From: Alkalispirillum mobile
Lineage (GTDB): Bacteria; Pseudomonadota; Gammaproteobacteria; Nitrococcales; Halorhodospiraceae
Direction of reading: 5' to 3'
DNA: 64,000 bases
Assembly: GCF_003664325.1 (NCBI RefSeq)
Contig: NZ_RCDA01000001.1
Location: 434,001 to 498,000 of the forward strand
Below, piece after piece: positions 42,599-52,234 of the stretch. Under the pieces are notes generated by a model, which worked only from the letters and a program-made list of their open reading frames with translations, was not told the origin of the DNA and searched no databases. Each line of letters starts with the position of its first letter. Position 1 is the stretch's first letter. The translations under genes were made by a program, and so were the position numbers.

Positions 42599-43270
42599 AT
42601 GACAGACCGTTACCAGGCCCCGGCACCCGCCCGCCCGGCGGAGTCGGTGCTGGCCACCAACAAGGTCATTCGTAACACCTACATGCTGCTGTCCATGACG
42701 CTGCTGTTCAGCGCGGCCATGGCCGGCGTCTCCATGGTGCTGCAGGTCCCCCACCCCGGGCTGATCATCACCCTGGTGGGTTACTTCGGCCTGCTGTTCC
42801 TGGTGAGCTACCTGCGTAACAGCATCTGGGCGCTGCCCGCGGTGTTCGCGCTCACCGGGTTCATGGGCTTTACCCTGGGGCCGATCGTCAGCGCCTACCT
42901 GGCCTTGCCCAATGGCGGTCAGATCGTCATGCAGGCCTTTGGCGGCACGGCGGCCATCTTCCTGTCGCTGTCGGCCTACGCGCTCACCTCGCGCAAGGAC
43001 TTCAGCTTCATGGGGGGCTTCCTGTTCGCCGGTATCATCGTGGCGTTCCTGGCGGGGCTGGCGGCCATCTTCTTCCAGATGCCCATGCTCTCGCTGGCGG
43101 TCAGCGTAATGTTCGTGCTCCTGATGTCCGGTCTGATCCTGTGGGAGACCAGCAACATCATTCACGGTGGCGAGACCAACTACATCATGGCCACCGTGAC
43201 GCTGTTCGTGGCCATCTATAACCTGTTCATCAGCCTGCTGAACATCCTGGGCGTGATGAACAGCGACTAG
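42599..43270 (+). CDS. Bax inhibitor-1 / YccA family membrane protein
   Basis: A 223-residue inner-membrane protein with seven predicted helices. Typical BI-1/YccA features are an N-terminal cytosolic stretch (1-25) and alternating hydrophobic helices, the last ending in 'NLFISLLNILGVMN'. The 'ETNYIMATVTLFVAIYN' block near 195-211 also belongs to the family. E. coli YccA interacts with and modulates the FtsH protease; others are pH-sensitive calcium leak channels. The ATG is preceded by a textbook AAGGAGGA site. A strong terminator follows 44 bases after the stop and also serves the convergent gene. Confidence 0.93.
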   Translation: MTDRYQAPAPARPAESVLATNKVIRNTYMLLSMTLLFSAAMAGVSMVLQVPHPGLIITLVGYFGLLFLVSYLRNSIWALPAVFALTGFMGFTLGPIVSAYLALPNGGQIVMQAFGGTAAIFLSLSAYALTSRKDFSFMGGFLFAGIIVAFLAGLAAIFFQMPMLSLAVSVMFVLLMSGLILWETSNIIHGGETNYIMATVTLFVAIYNLFISLLNILGVMNSD

Positions 43271-43313
43271 AGTGACGCGAACCGGCCTGCCCGCCGCGGC
43301 CGGCCGGTAAAAG

Positions 43314-43350
43314 AAGGGCCCCGTCACCGTTGCCGGTGCGGGGCCTTTTT
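43314..43350. terminator. Bidirectional Rho-independent terminator
   Basis: GGCCCCG (43317-43323) pairs with CGGGGCC (43339-43345), with an inner stem CACCG/CGGTG around TTGC. TTTTT follows on the plus strand; on the minus strand the stem is followed by CTTCTTTT. It serves both the BI-1 gene and the convergent DamX-like gene. Confidence 0.93.
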
Positions 43351-43395
43351 AATGACCGCGACTTAATGACCGCCACGGACGATCACCGCCACCGC

Positions 43396-45012
43396 TCAGG
43401 GCATGGACTCGGCCACGGATTCGATACTGCGAACCCAGGGCCCGGCTGCCCGGACCGCGTCGGGCAGGTCCTCAATCGCATCCCGGGCGGCATCCCGATC
43501 GGCATGGCTTCCCACCAGCACCAGGTACCAGTCATTACCCTGCCGCTGGGTTCGTACAAGGTGGCCCTGCTCGTCCAAGTCATGTTGCCGCATGTACTGC
43601 AGCACCGTGTCGGGACTGCCGGCGGCCAGCACCTGAATGGTGTAATGACCGTCCGGCTGCTCGCGCACCCACGTATGCGCCTCATCCAGCCACTGCTGGA
43701 CAGGACTCTGCTCGGCCGCCTCCGCATCGACGGGCTCATCCGGTTCTAGCTCGGACACCTCCTCCTCGGGGGCGGGGTCCTCAGGCGCCGGCTCGGGTTC
43801 GGGCTCGGGCTCAGGCGCGGGCTCCACTTCCGGCTCGGGTGCCGGCTCGGCCTCCACGTCCGGTATCTGCTCAGGTGCCGGTTCCGGTTCCGGCGCCGGC
43901 TCCGCTTCCGCTTCGTCGGGCACCGGCACGTCCGGGGCTTCCTCGGAGGGCTCGTCGCGGGTCATACCCATGGGCAGATGGTCCGTGGACTCAGGCTCGT
44001 CGGCGTCAGGTTCCGCCTGCGTCAACGCCGGCAGTTCCAGCTGCAGTTCGTCGTCAACGATCTCGGCATCCTCGTCACCAGAGCCGGGGAACAGGTTGAC
44101 CACCAACAGCCCACCCACAACCACGGCCACACCGCCGGCCAGTGCGTGCCGCGCCCGGCCTGCAGGCAGCAAACCCTTGAGGGCCTGCAGACCCGGTAAG
44201 CCGGGCAGGGCCAGGGAGAACCCCTTGCCCCCCCGCGCTGCCTTCTCCTGCAGCACATCGCGGGCCGCCAGGTTGATGAACCCGGGGCGACCACCCGAGC
44301 GTTCGTAAATCCGTTCCACGTCCTTGCGGGTCAGCAGGCTGCTCTCACCACCCGCCAGTTGCAACCGGTGCTGCAGGTAACGCTCTGTCTGGTCCAGGTC
44401 GAAGGGGTAGAGGGTGATGTTGTAGGTGCGGGAAGCGTCCAGCCGGGTACCCGCCAGGTAGCCCTCCTCGCTCCCTTCCACCCCGGGGTCCACGGCCGCC
44501 ACCAGGCCGAACGCCTCCCGGGCCTCGGCCATTTCACGCCAGAAATCCAGCAACTGGCCGGAGGTGTCGTCCGCCAGGTCGTGGGCGTCGTCGATCAGCA
44601 GTACCGGCCGTTGCCCCCGGCGGTTCATCCCTTGGATGAGGTTGACCAGCTGGGTATGGCGGATGTGATCGCCGTAGTCGGTGCTGGGATCGAGCCGGCC
44701 CAGGTACTCCAGCCAGATGTCGCTGAAAAGCAGATCCGGGTCGGCAACGCAGGGCTCGAAGTCGAGCCCGGGCTGGGCCGAGTCCAGCAGTTTGCGCATG
44801 AAGGTGGTCTTGCCCAGGCCGGGCTCGCCGCGGATGAGGAGCATCCGCTCGCCGGTTTGCAGCAGGTTGAGGGCGACGTTCACCTGGGTGCGGTAGGCCG
44901 CATCCTCGAATATCGCTGGCCCGTGGGGACGGTCCCCGAAGGGTTGTTCCAAAAGGCCTAGCCGGTGGAGGCTGGCCGGAGGCAGGAAGGCCCTGAACTC
45001 TTGTTCGCTCAT
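43396..45012 (-). CDS. DamX-like AAA ATPase with SPOR domain
   Basis: A 538-residue protein. The first 270 residues are an ExeA/GspA-type AAA ATPase (Walker A GEPGLGKTT at 62-70, Walker B 'VLLIDDAHDL' near 139). A membrane helix follows near 290-308, then an acidic proline/glutamate-rich linker (about 320-450, with short APEPE repeats) and a C-terminal SPOR domain (about 465-535) that binds denuded glycans at the septum. The layout matches DamX of gammaproteobacteria, a cell-division protein, although here an intact ATPase is present. The usual aroK-aroB neighbours are not in the window. It lies after tRNA-Glu on the same strand, separated by a terminator. Confidence 0.88.
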   Translation of the reverse strand: MSEQEFRAFLPPASLHRLGLLEQPFGDRPHGPAIFEDAAYRTQVNVALNLLQTGERMLLIRGEPGLGKTTFMRKLLDSAQPGLDFEPCVADPDLLFSDIWLEYLGRLDPSTDYGDHIRHTQLVNLIQGMNRRGQRPVLLIDDAHDLADDTSGQLLDFWREMAEAREAFGLVAAVDPGVEGSEEGYLAGTRLDASRTYNITLYPFDLDQTERYLQHRLQLAGGESSLLTRKDVERIYERSGGRPGFINLAARDVLQEKAARGGKGFSLALPGLPGLQALKGLLPAGRARHALAGGVAVVVGGLLVVNLFPGSGDEDAEIVDDELQLELPALTQAEPDADEPESTDHLPMGMTRDEPSEEAPDVPVPDEAEAEPAPEPEPAPEQIPDVEAEPAPEPEVEPAPEPEPEPEPAPEDPAPEEEVSELEPDEPVDAEAAEQSPVQQWLDEAHTWVREQPDGHYTIQVLAAGSPDTVLQYMRQHDLDEQGHLVRTQRQGNDWYLVLVGSHADRDAARDAIEDLPDAVRAAGPWVRSIESVAESMP

Positions 45013-45106
45013 TCCCTGTGAAGCTCCGCACTGTCGCTGGCAGACACAATCTGCAGTCTAACAGAGCAACGCCAACCCGCCTGTCCACACTCCCGGTACA
45101 GATGAA

Positions 45107-45142
45107 AGAAAAGCCCGGCTGCCTGCCGGCAACCGGGCTTTT
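45107..45142 (-). terminator. Terminator of tRNA-Glu
   Basis: On the minus strand AAGCCCGG and CCGGGCTT pair around a GC-rich loop and the arm continues into TTTTCTTT. It begins seven bases after the tRNA 3' end. Confidence 0.85.
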
Positions 45143-45148
45143 CAGTGT

Positions 45149-45224
45149 TGGCGTCCCCTAGGGGATTCGAACCCCTGTCGCCGCCGTGAAAGGGCGGTGT
45201 CCTAGGCCTCTAGACGAAGGGGAC
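45149..45224 (-). tRNA. tRNA-Glu (anticodon UUC)
   Basis: A 76-base tRNA with acceptor stem GTCCCCT/AGGGGAC. The anticodon stem CCGCC/GGCGG encloses CTTTCAC, giving anticodon TTC. The T loop is TTCGAAT and CCA is encoded. The D arm starts TCGTCTAGAGGCC, typical of glutamate tRNAs. Confidence 0.97.
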
Positions 45225-45254
45225 TAGCAACCTGCCTCTCGACAAGTGGGGCGC

Positions 45255-45283
45255 ATTATCCAGATCCAGACCGGGGCTGTCAA
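45255..45283 (-). promoter_or_regulatory. tRNA-Glu promoter with GC-rich discriminator
   Basis: Read on the minus strand: a perfect TTGACA (45283-45278), a 17-base spacer, then GATAAT (45260-45255), followed by GCGCCCC. This is a strong stable-RNA promoter with the GC-rich discriminator expected of ppGpp/DksA-repressed genes. Confidence 0.85.
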
Positions 45284-45432
45284 CAGTCCCGCCCTACCCT
45301 CCATGCCCTTAGAGACAACCGTATCCCTGTGCGACTCATTTCACCCTTTCCTGAGTCCATCACTATGCTTCTAGCCGCTCAGGCCTGTTATCATAAGCAG
45401 CCATTTTCGCAGTGATCACGGACCACCACTCC

Positions 45433-48400
45433 ATGACGAGCATGACCCGCATCCGCGAGATCCCCTACAACTACACGTCCCACTCCGATCGCGAGATCGT
45501 GATCCGCTTTCTCGGCGAGGATGCCTGGGAGCGATTAAACCGCCTGCGTGGCGAGCGCCGCACCGGTATCAGCGCCCGGATGCTGTTCGAAGTGCTGGGG
45601 GATCTCTGGGTGGTGTGTCGCAACCCCTATCTGCAGGATGACCTGCTCAAGCACCGCAAGCGCTTGGACAACCTGGTCCACGCCATGCACCATCGGCTCG
45701 ACCAGATCGTCCAGCGGGCCGAGGGCAACCAGGAGGCACTCAAACTGGCCGAAGAGGCGCGCGCCGCGGTCAAGCGCTTCGAGGACTGGTTCCCCACCAT
45801 GCGCCAGCGCCGGGCCGACGCCCTGAAGCGCTTCCGCGGCCTCACACGGCGGGACAACATCTGCTTCGACGGCCTCTCCCGTGTATCCCACGTCACCGAC
45901 GCCACCGACTGGCGCGTGGAACTGCCCTTCGTGGTCCTCTGCCCCGACACCGAAGAGGAAATGGCGCGGCTGGTGCAGGCCTGCTTCGACCTGGACCTCA
46001 CCGTTATCCCGCGCGGCGGCGGCACCGGTTACACGGGCGGGGCCATCCCGCTGAGCGAGGACTCGGCGGTGATCAACACCGAGAAGCTGGAAGGCATCAG
46101 CGACGTCATTTGGCGTGAGCTGCCGGATCGCGACGGCGACAAGGTGCCCACCGTGCGCACCGAGGCGGGCGTGGTCACCCGCCGGGTGTCCGACCTGGCC
46201 GGCAAACACGGCCTGGTCTTCGCCGTGGACCCCACCTCCCAGGACGCCTCCACCATCGGCGGTAACATCGCGATGAACGCCGGCGGCAAGAAGGCCGTGC
46301 TCTGGGGCACCACCCTGGACAACCTCGTCTCCTGGCGCATGGTGACGCCGGATGCCACCTGGCTGGAGGTGGAGCGGCTGAACCACAACCTGGGCAAGAT
46401 CCACGACCAGGAGACGGTGCGCTTCCGGATCACCCGCTACGCCGCCGACAACAAGACCCAGATCGGCGAGCCGGAGGTGCTGGAATTCCCCGGCAGCAAG
46501 TTCCGCCACGTGGGGCTGGGCAAGGACGTGACCGACAAGTTCCTCGGTGGCCTGCCTGGCGTGCAGAAGGAGGGCTGCGACGGCCTGATCACCTCCGGGG
46601 TGTTCGTGCTGCACCGCATGCCCGAGCACATCCGCACGGTCTGCCTGGAGTTCTACGGCAAGGACCTGCGCGAGGCCGTGCCGGCCATCGTGGAGATCAA
46701 GGACGACCTGGACGCGGATGACCAGGTGCTCCTCTCCGGCCTGGAACACCTGGACGAGCGCTACGTCCGGGCGGTCAAATACACCCCGAAGGGCACCCGC
46801 CGCGAGCGGCCCAAGATGGTATTGATCGGCGATATCGTCTCCGACGACGAGCAGGCCGTGGCCGATGCCGCCTCGCGCATGATCCGGATCGCCAATGCGC
46901 GCAATGCCGAAGGTTACGTGGCCATCAGCCCCGAGGCCCGGCGCACCTTCTGGGCGGACCGCTCGCGCACCGCCGCCATCGCCGCTCACACCAACGCCTT
47001 CAAGATCAACGAGGACGTGGTCATTCCGCTGGACAAGCTGGCGGAGTACAGCGAGGGCATCGAGCGGATCAACATCGTCCAGTCCATTCGCAACAAGCTG
47101 GCCATGACCGCCGCCACACTGGAGTACCTGGACGGCGACATGCCCGAGCGCAAGCGCCTGCCCGACTACGAGGAGAGCGCCGAAGGGGATTCCATGCTGG
47201 CGGGCAAGGTCAAGCTGGCCCGGGAGCACGTGCAGGCCGTGCATGACCGCTGGACCGGCATACTGGAGCACCTGGATGACCCGGTCAGCCAGCACATGGA
47301 CCTGCTGGACGATGCGGCCCGGGCCGATGCCCGCGGCGATGAGCCGCTGGTCCAGCTGATACTGCGCCACAGCCTGCGCGTGTCCTGGCGCGCCGAGGTG
47401 GAGAAACCGGTAAAGGAGATCTTCCACGGCGCCAGCATGGAGCCGGTGGTGGAGCGCATCGACGCCATCCACGACCAGGTGCTCACCAGCCGGCTGTTCG
47501 TCGCGCTGCACATGCACGCCGGCGACGGCAACGTGCACACCAACATCCCGGTCAACTCCAACGACTACGAGATGATGAACGAGGCCGAGCGCATCGTGGA
47601 CCAGGTGATGGATCTGGCCCGCAGCCTCGACGGGGTCATCTCCGGCGAGCACGGCATCGGCCTGACGAAGATGCAGTACCTGGACGAGGAGCAGATCGAG
47701 CGCTTCACCGAGTACAAGCAAAGGGTCGACCCGCGACAGCGCTTCAACCGCGGTAAGCTCATGAAGGGCACCAACCTGGAGCGGGCCTACACCCCATCCC
47801 TGCGCCTGGTCCAGCAGGAAGCGCTGATCATGGAGCAGAGCGAGCTGGGCGAGCTCAACGACGAGATCAAGGACTGCCTGCGCTGCGGCAAGTGCAAGCC
47901 CGTCTGCACCACCCACGTGCCGCGGGCCAACCTGCACTACTCGCCCCGCAACAAGATCCTGGCCACCGGCCTGGTGATCGAGGCCTTCCTGTACGAGGAG
48001 CAGACCCGGCGCGGCATTTCGCTGGAACACTTCGCCGAGGCGAACGACATCGCCGACCACTGCACCATCTGCCACCGGTGCGAGAAGCCCTGCCCGGTGA
48101 ACATCGACTTCGGCGATGTGACCATCAAGATGCGCCACATCCTCAAGAAGCGGGGACAGCGCACCTTCAAGCCCACCAGCATGGCCTCCATGGCATTCCT
48201 CAACGCCAAGGACCCGCGCACCATCAACGCCATGCGCGAAGGCATGATCAAGTGGGGCTACGGCGCCCAGCGGATGGCCACCTCGGTGGCGCGCAAGCTG
48301 GGCGTGAGCGGAAGGAACAAAAACACGCCGAAGGACCGCCCGGCCAAGACCACCGGCAAGCAGGACATCCCGGCACAGGTGGTGCACTTCATGCGCAAGC

Positions 48401-49299
48401 CGATGCCGGATGTGCCCCGAAAGCCGGCCCGCGCCCTGCTCGGCGTGGAGGACAGCAAGTACGTGCCGATCATCCGCGACCCGCAAAAGGCGGACGAGAA
48501 CTCCGATGCGGTGTTCTACTTCCCCGGTTGCGGCTCCGAACGGCTGTTCAGCCAGATCGGCCTGGCTACCCTGGCCATGCTCTACGACGCGGGCGCCCGC
48601 ACGGTGCTGCCGCCCGGGTACCTCTGCTGTGGCTACCCGCAGACCGCAGGCGGCGACGTGGACAAGGGCAAGGCGATCACCACCGAGAACCGGGTGCTGT
48701 TCCACCGGGTAGCCAACACCCTGAACTACATGGATATCAAGACCGTGGTGGTCTCCTGCGGCACCTGCATGGATCAGCTGCTGAAATACGAGTTCGAGCA
48801 GATCTTCCCCGGTTGCCGCCTGTTGGACATCCACGAGTACCTGATGGAGAAGGACTACAAGCTGGAGGGCGTGGACGGGGTGCAGTACATGTACCACTCC
48901 CCCTGCCACGAGCCGATGAAGGCCTACGACAGCACCAAGGTGGCCAGCACCCTGATGGGCAAGGACGTCCCGCTGAACGACCGCTGCTGCGGCGAGGCCG
49001 GCACCTTCGCCATCGACCGGCCGGACATCGCCACCCAGGTCCGCTTCCGCAAGGAGGAGGAAATCGTCGGCGGCACCCGCGAGCTGACCGGCAGCGATGC
49101 CAAGCCGGAAAAGGACAAGGTCAAGATGCTGACCTCCTGCCCGGCCTGCCTGCAGGGGTTGTCCCGCTACCGCGACGACACCAACGTGGACGCGGACTAC
49201 ATCGTCATTGAGCTGGCCAAGCACCTGCTGGGCGAGGGCTGGCAGAAGGACTTCATCGACCGGGCGAACTCCGGCGGGGTCGAGAAGGTATTGCTGTAA
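45433..49299 (+). CDS. Fused FAD-dependent oxidoreductase with [4Fe-4S] and CCG domains (DUF3683 type)
   Basis: A 1288-residue multi-domain flavoprotein. The N-terminal DUF3683 region (about 1-130) begins with the family '[11 protein letters not shown]'. A PCMH-type FAD domain follows ([11 protein letters not shown] near 193-203) with the vanillyl-oxidase-like C-terminal half. The GlpC/LldE-type part binds two [4Fe-4S] clusters (C815, C818, C821, C825 and C877, C880, C883, C887) and ends in two CCG domains with CxxCG-like motifs ('YLCCGYP', '[10 protein letters not shown]'). Such proteins act on D-lactate, glycolate or related 2-hydroxyacids and pass electrons to the quinone pool. The ATG at 45433 fits family starts; a GTG at 45412 is in frame. 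The convergent MATE gene ends five bases away. Confidence 0.9.
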   Translation: MTSMTRIREIPYNYTSHSDREIVIRFLGEDAWERLNRLRGERRTGISARMLFEVLGDLWVVCRNPYLQDDLLKHRKRLDNLVHAMHHRLDQIVQRAEGNQEALKLAEEARAAVKRFEDWFPTMRQRRADALKRFRGLTRRDNICFDGLSRVSHVTDATDWRVELPFVVLCPDTEEEMARLVQACFDLDLTVIPRGGGTGYTGGAIPLSEDSAVINTEKLEGISDVIWRELPDRDGDKVPTVRTEAGVVTRRVSDLAGKHGLVFAVDPTSQDASTIGGNIAMNAGGKKAVLWGTTLDNLVSWRMVTPDATWLEVERLNHNLGKIHDQETVRFRITRYAADNKTQIGEPEVLEFPGSKFRHVGLGKDVTDKFLGGLPGVQKEGCDGLITSGVFVLHRMPEHIRTVCLEFYGKDLREAVPAIVEIKDDLDADDQVLLSGLEHLDERYVRAVKYTPKGTRRERPKMVLIGDIVSDDEQAVADAASRMIRIANARNAEGYVAISPEARRTFWADRSRTAAIAAHTNAFKINEDVVIPLDKLAEYSEGIERINIVQSIRNKLAMTAATLEYLDGDMPERKRLPDYEESAEGDSMLAGKVKLAREHVQAVHDRWTGILEHLDDPVSQHMDLLDDAARADARGDEPLVQLILRHSLRVSWRAEVEKPVKEIFHGASMEPVVERIDAIHDQVLTSRLFVALHMHAGDGNVHTNIPVNSNDYEMMNEAERIVDQVMDLARSLDGVISGEHGIGLTKMQYLDEEQIERFTEYKQRVDPRQRFNRGKLMKGTNLERAYTPSLRLVQQEALIMEQSELGELNDEIKDCLRCGKCKPVCTTHVPRANLHYSPRNKILATGLVIEAFLYEEQTRRGISLEHFAEANDIADHCTICHRCEKPCPVNIDFGDVTIKMRHILKKRGQRTFKPTSMASMAFLNAKDPRTINAMREGMIKWGYGAQRMATSVARKLGVSGRNKNTPKDRPAKTTGKQDIPAQVVHFMRKPMPDVPRKPARALLGVEDSKYVPIIRDPQKADENSDAVFYFPGCGSERLFSQIGLATLAMLYDAGARTVLPPGYLCCGYPQTAGGDVDKGKAITTENRVLFHRVANTLNYMDIKTVVVSCGTCMDQLLKYEFEQIFPGCRLLDIHEYLMEKDYKLEGVDGVQYMYHSPCHEPMKAYDSTKVASTLMGKDVPLNDRCCGEAGTFAIDRPDIATQVRFRKEEEIVGGTRELTGSDAKPEKDKVKMLTSCPACLQGLSRYRDDTNVDADYIVIELAKHLLGEGWQKDFIDRANSGGVEKVLL

Positions 49300-49303
49300 C
49301 GCC

Positions 49304-50656
49304 CTATGCGGGGGCGGCCTCTTCCGCCCCCGCCACCTCGGCCTGCAGGCGCGCCAGGCCCTGACGGTAGGCCAGCCAGGCAGAGACGCCTGCGAGGATA
49401 TTACCCACCAGCACGCCCACGAACAGACCCATCATGCCGCCGAGTTGCGCCCCCAGCCAGAGTGCGGGCAGGTAACAGGCAAACAGGCGCAGGACCGCGA
49501 TCACGAGTGCCCGCAACGGCATGCCGAGTGCGTTACACACCGAAACCATCAGCATGCAGGTCCCCAGCGCCGCATAGCTCCAGGGTGCCAGCCGCAGGTA
49601 ATCCGTGAGCAGCCCCGCCACGTCGGCATCACGGCTGATCAGGCCCGGGAGGAAGAAGGAGAGCAGCAGCCAGAGCACGGCGATGCCTAGCTGCCATAGC
49701 AGGACAAACCGCACCGCGATACCGACCACGCGGCGGATGCTGTCCAGGTCGCCGGCGCCGCGGAACCGGCCCACCATGGGCGGCAGCGCCATGGTCAATG
49801 CCAGCACCGCGACAATGGAGAAGAACTCCAGCCGGGTGGCTATGGCCCACGCCCCCACCGCAGCGGAACCGAAACCGGCCACCAGCGCCGTGGCAGCCAT
49901 GGCTGAGACCGGCGGCAGCAATTGGCTGACCGTCGCCGGCCCGGTAATGCCCCCCAGCTCCTTCGCCGCGCTCAGCGGATTCATCGCCCGCATCCGGAAT
50001 CGCAGCCGGACCTTACGGTGCAGCGCCCAGTGCACGATCAGCAGCGATACCCCGAAGGCCACCACAGTCGCCCACGCTGCCCCCGGCAACCCCCAACCGA
50101 AGACAAAGATGAACAGCGGATCCAGGGCCACATTGATGAGGCTGCTCAGTACCATCAGCAGTCCGGGCAGACGTGTATCACCGTGGGCGCGACAGACGCT
50201 GTAGCCAAAATAAAGCTGTGCCCCCAGCCAGGTGGCCAGCAGCCACGGCCCCCAGTAGGCGTCGATCAGTGGCAGCAGCTCCGGATCCGCCCCCATCAGC
50301 AATACCAGCGGATGCCGGACCAGCCAGAGCAACACCGCCAGCAGCGCCATGATGCCGGCACCACCGAGGATCACCAGCCCGCCGAGCTGCCGGGCGCGCT
50401 CCTGGTGCGCCGCGCCCAGACTCCGGGATATCACCGCCGTGGTCGCGATCCCCAGCCCCACCTGCACCCCGATGATCACCTGGGCCACCGGCAGGGTGAA
50501 GCCCAGCGCTGCCAGCGGCTCCACGCCCAGGTAACTGATGAACACGCTGTCCACCAGCTGGTAGCTCATCAGCGCCAGCACGCCGAAGAGCATGGGCCAG
50601 GTCATCCGGAACAGCGTGCGGCCGAGGCCCACACGCAGCATTTCCTCGGTGGTCAT
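49304..50656 (-). CDS. MATE family efflux transporter
   Basis: A 450-residue inner-membrane protein with twelve predicted helices in two six-helix halves. It has the NorM/DinF-type pattern: 'PMLFGVLALMSYQLVDSVFI' in helix 1 and 'PLAALGFTLPVAQVIIGVQVG' in helix 2, here broken up, with a 'GxGxAxxAxISR' block ('GLGIATTAVISRSLG'). MATE proteins export drugs or cationic metabolites by Na+ or H+ antiport, and a Na+-driven type would suit a halophile (inference). The ATG at 50656 is chosen because the start MTTEEML is normal for the family; the frame upstream is unrelated. Confidence 0.9.
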   Translation of the reverse strand: MTTEEMLRVGLGRTLFRMTWPMLFGVLALMSYQLVDSVFISYLGVEPLAALGFTLPVAQVIIGVQVGLGIATTAVISRSLGAAHQERARQLGGLVILGGAGIMALLAVLLWLVRHPLVLLMGADPELLPLIDAYWGPWLLATWLGAQLYFGYSVCRAHGDTRLPGLLMVLSSLINVALDPLFIFVFGWGLPGAAWATVVAFGVSLLIVHWALHRKVRLRFRMRAMNPLSAAKELGGITGPATVSQLLPPVSAMAATALVAGFGSAAVGAWAIATRLEFFSIVAVLALTMALPPMVGRFRGAGDLDSIRRVVGIAVRFVLLWQLGIAVLWLLLSFFLPGLISRDADVAGLLTDYLRLAPWSYAALGTCMLMVSVCNALGMPLRALVIAVLRLFACYLPALWLGAQLGGMMGLFVGVLVGNILAGVSAWLAYRQGLARLQAEVAGAEEAAPA

Positions 50657-50797
50657 ATAGGGGTTCGGCCTTCTCGACAGGTCCGTTGGAGCCGGACAGT
50701 CTAACAGGCGCAGTATGCCGGGGTCGGCAAGGTGGCAGTCGCGCCGCCGAGGTGCGATGCTTGGAACATGGATACAGTCGATCGCGTGAGGCCCCGC

Positions 50798-51667
50798 ATG
50801 CACAGCCCGACAGGCCGCTACCCGGCCGGCGCCGTTCTTTTGGTTCTCCTCTGCCTGCTGGTGACCACCACCTCCGCTCAGGCCAGGGATCTGCTAACCG
50901 ACCGCGATGAACTGGTGGCGGTGGAACTGGCCACCGTGGGCATTGCCCAGCCCGGCGGCGTACCGGTGGTGCTATTGCGCGAACCCGACTCCGGCGACGT
51001 GGTCCCCATCTTTATCGGGCCCAACGAGGCCCGCGCCATCCTCCAGGCCCTGGGAGGCGAACGGCCGCCACGGCCCATGACCCACGATCTGCTGGGCCAT
51101 ATTACCTCCGCCCTGGGTGGCACCCTGGAGCGGGTCTACGTGGACGGCTTGCTGGCCGGCACCTACATGGGCGTGATGGAATTCTCGGTGACCGGCCAGG
51201 ACGATCCGGTGCGCGTGGACGCCCGCCCCAGCGACGCGATCGCGCTGGCGGCCCGCACCGGGGCGTCGATACACGTGGCACCTGATGTCCTGCAGGCGGG
51301 CGAGGATCTGCAGTACGAGCCGCTGCACGATGACCAGGCGGTCGCCGCACTCGGTATCACGGTGGTAGAGGCCACCGACGAGCTGCGCGATGCGTTGGGG
51401 CTGCCTGACCAGCCCGGCGTGCTGGTCAGCGATGCCATTGGCGATGCCGCCGAGGCCGGAATCGGCGCCGGGGCCCTTATCCTTGAGGTTAACGGCGAGA
51501 CGCTGGAACGGCCGATGGATTTCCTGAACCAGGTACGCGGGACCGCCCGCGGCGAGGAGGTGGAAGTGCTCTGGTGGCAGGAGGGTGAGGAGCAACGCGC
51601 CCGGCTGTCCACCGACATCCCCGACCGCCGGCACCGGGAGCGCGCTCCCGAGGGGATCACCCTCTAG
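50798..51667 (+). CDS. Exported bifunctional-nuclease (DUF151) protein with PDZ domain
   Basis: A 289-residue protein with an N-terminal signal peptide (hydrophobic core about 13-27, cleavage after SAQA near 31). A DUF151/bifunctional-nuclease domain follows (about 40-170), with the hallmark 'RPSDAIALAARTGASI' block. The last 80 residues are a PDZ domain ('GVLVSDAIGDAAEAGIGAGALILEVNG' pattern, split here as GVLVSDAIG and AGIGAGALILEVNG). Bifunctional nucleases in plants and cyanobacteria cut RNA and DNA, mostly in the cytoplasm or plastid, so export is unusual. The ATG at 50798 is preferred, after GTGAGG; an ATG ten codons upstream is possible. It converges on regA. Confidence 0.8.
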   Translation: MHSPTGRYPAGAVLLVLLCLLVTTTSAQARDLLTDRDELVAVELATVGIAQPGGVPVVLLREPDSGDVVPIFIGPNEARAILQALGGERPPRPMTHDLLGHITSALGGTLERVYVDGLLAGTYMGVMEFSVTGQDDPVRVDARPSDAIALAARTGASIHVAPDVLQAGEDLQYEPLHDDQAVAALGITVVEATDELRDALGLPDQPGVLVSDAIGDAAEAGIGAGALILEVNGETLERPMDFLNQVRGTARGEEVEVLWWQEGEEQRARLSTDIPDRRHRERAPEGITL

Positions 51668-51682
51668 GCCGCGAAGCGGGAC

Positions 51683-52234
51683 TCACCGCTTGACCGGGCG
51701 CTTACCCAGCTTACGCTGCAGCGTGCGGCGGTGAATCCCCAGGGCGCGGGCCGCGGCCGAGATGTTGCCATCGTGCTCGGCAAGCACCCGTTGAATCTGC
51801 TCCCATTCCAGCCGCTTGAGCGACATGGGCTGGGTCGGCGGTTCGGCCACCGGCTCCTGCTCGTCGTGCTCGCCGCTGAAAGCGGCAACCACCGTGTTCA
51901 CATCTACCGGCTTGGGCAGGTAATTGGCCGCCCCCAGCTTCACCGCCTCCACGGCGGTAGGAATGCTGGCATAGCCGGTCAGCACGATGATCCGGGTTTC
52001 AGGCACCGTTTCCAGCATCGGCTGGATCAGCTTGAGCCCGGAGTCATCCCCCAGTTTGAGATCCAGCACGATATGCTCGGGCTGGTGCGAGCGCGCCACC
52101 GCCAGCGCCCGCTCGGCATCGTGTGCCTTCTCCACCGAGTACCCGCGACGGGTCAGCCCCCGCCCCAGGACCGAGCAGAAGACCTCGTCATCGTCAACCA
52201 GCAGGACTCGCGTCCCGGTTTCTTGGTCGGTCAC
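51683..52234 (-). CDS. regA: RegA/PrrA-type redox response regulator
   Basis: A 183-residue two-domain regulator. The receiver has the acidic triad near D14-D16, phosphoacceptor D58 ('IVLDLKLGDDSG') and K108. A short linker with acidic and proline-rich residues leads to a Fis-type helix-turn-helix (about 158-175, 'NISAAARALGIHRRTLQRKL'). RegA, PrrA and ActR control respiration, photosynthesis and carbon and nitrogen metabolism in response to the redox state of the quinone pool. It is translationally coupled to regB upstream by a four-base overlap. Nearby cydDC, divergent from regB, is a plausible target. Confidence 0.93.
   Translation of the reverse strand: MTDQETGTRVLLVDDDEVFCSVLGRGLTRRGYSVEKAHDAERALAVARSHQPEHIVLDLKLGDDSGLKLIQPMLETVPETRIIVLTGYASIPTAVEAVKLGAANYLPKPVDVNTVVAAFSGEHDEQEPVAEPPTQPMSLKRLEWEQIQRVLAEHDGNISAAARALGIHRRTLQRKLGKRPVKR

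Noticed and set aside
43790-43910. Short GGCTC/CGGGT-like repeats as a possible DNA repeat or CRISPR-like array
   Set aside because: They are the codons of the Pro/Glu-rich linker of the DamX-like protein; there are no conserved repeat-spacer units.
45535-49224. A 1229-residue open frame on the minus strand
   Set aside because: It is antisense to the well-supported FAD/Fe-S gene. In GC-rich DNA with GC-rich third codon positions the opposite strand often stays open, and its translation is low-complexity in Val, Leu, His and Gly with no domain.
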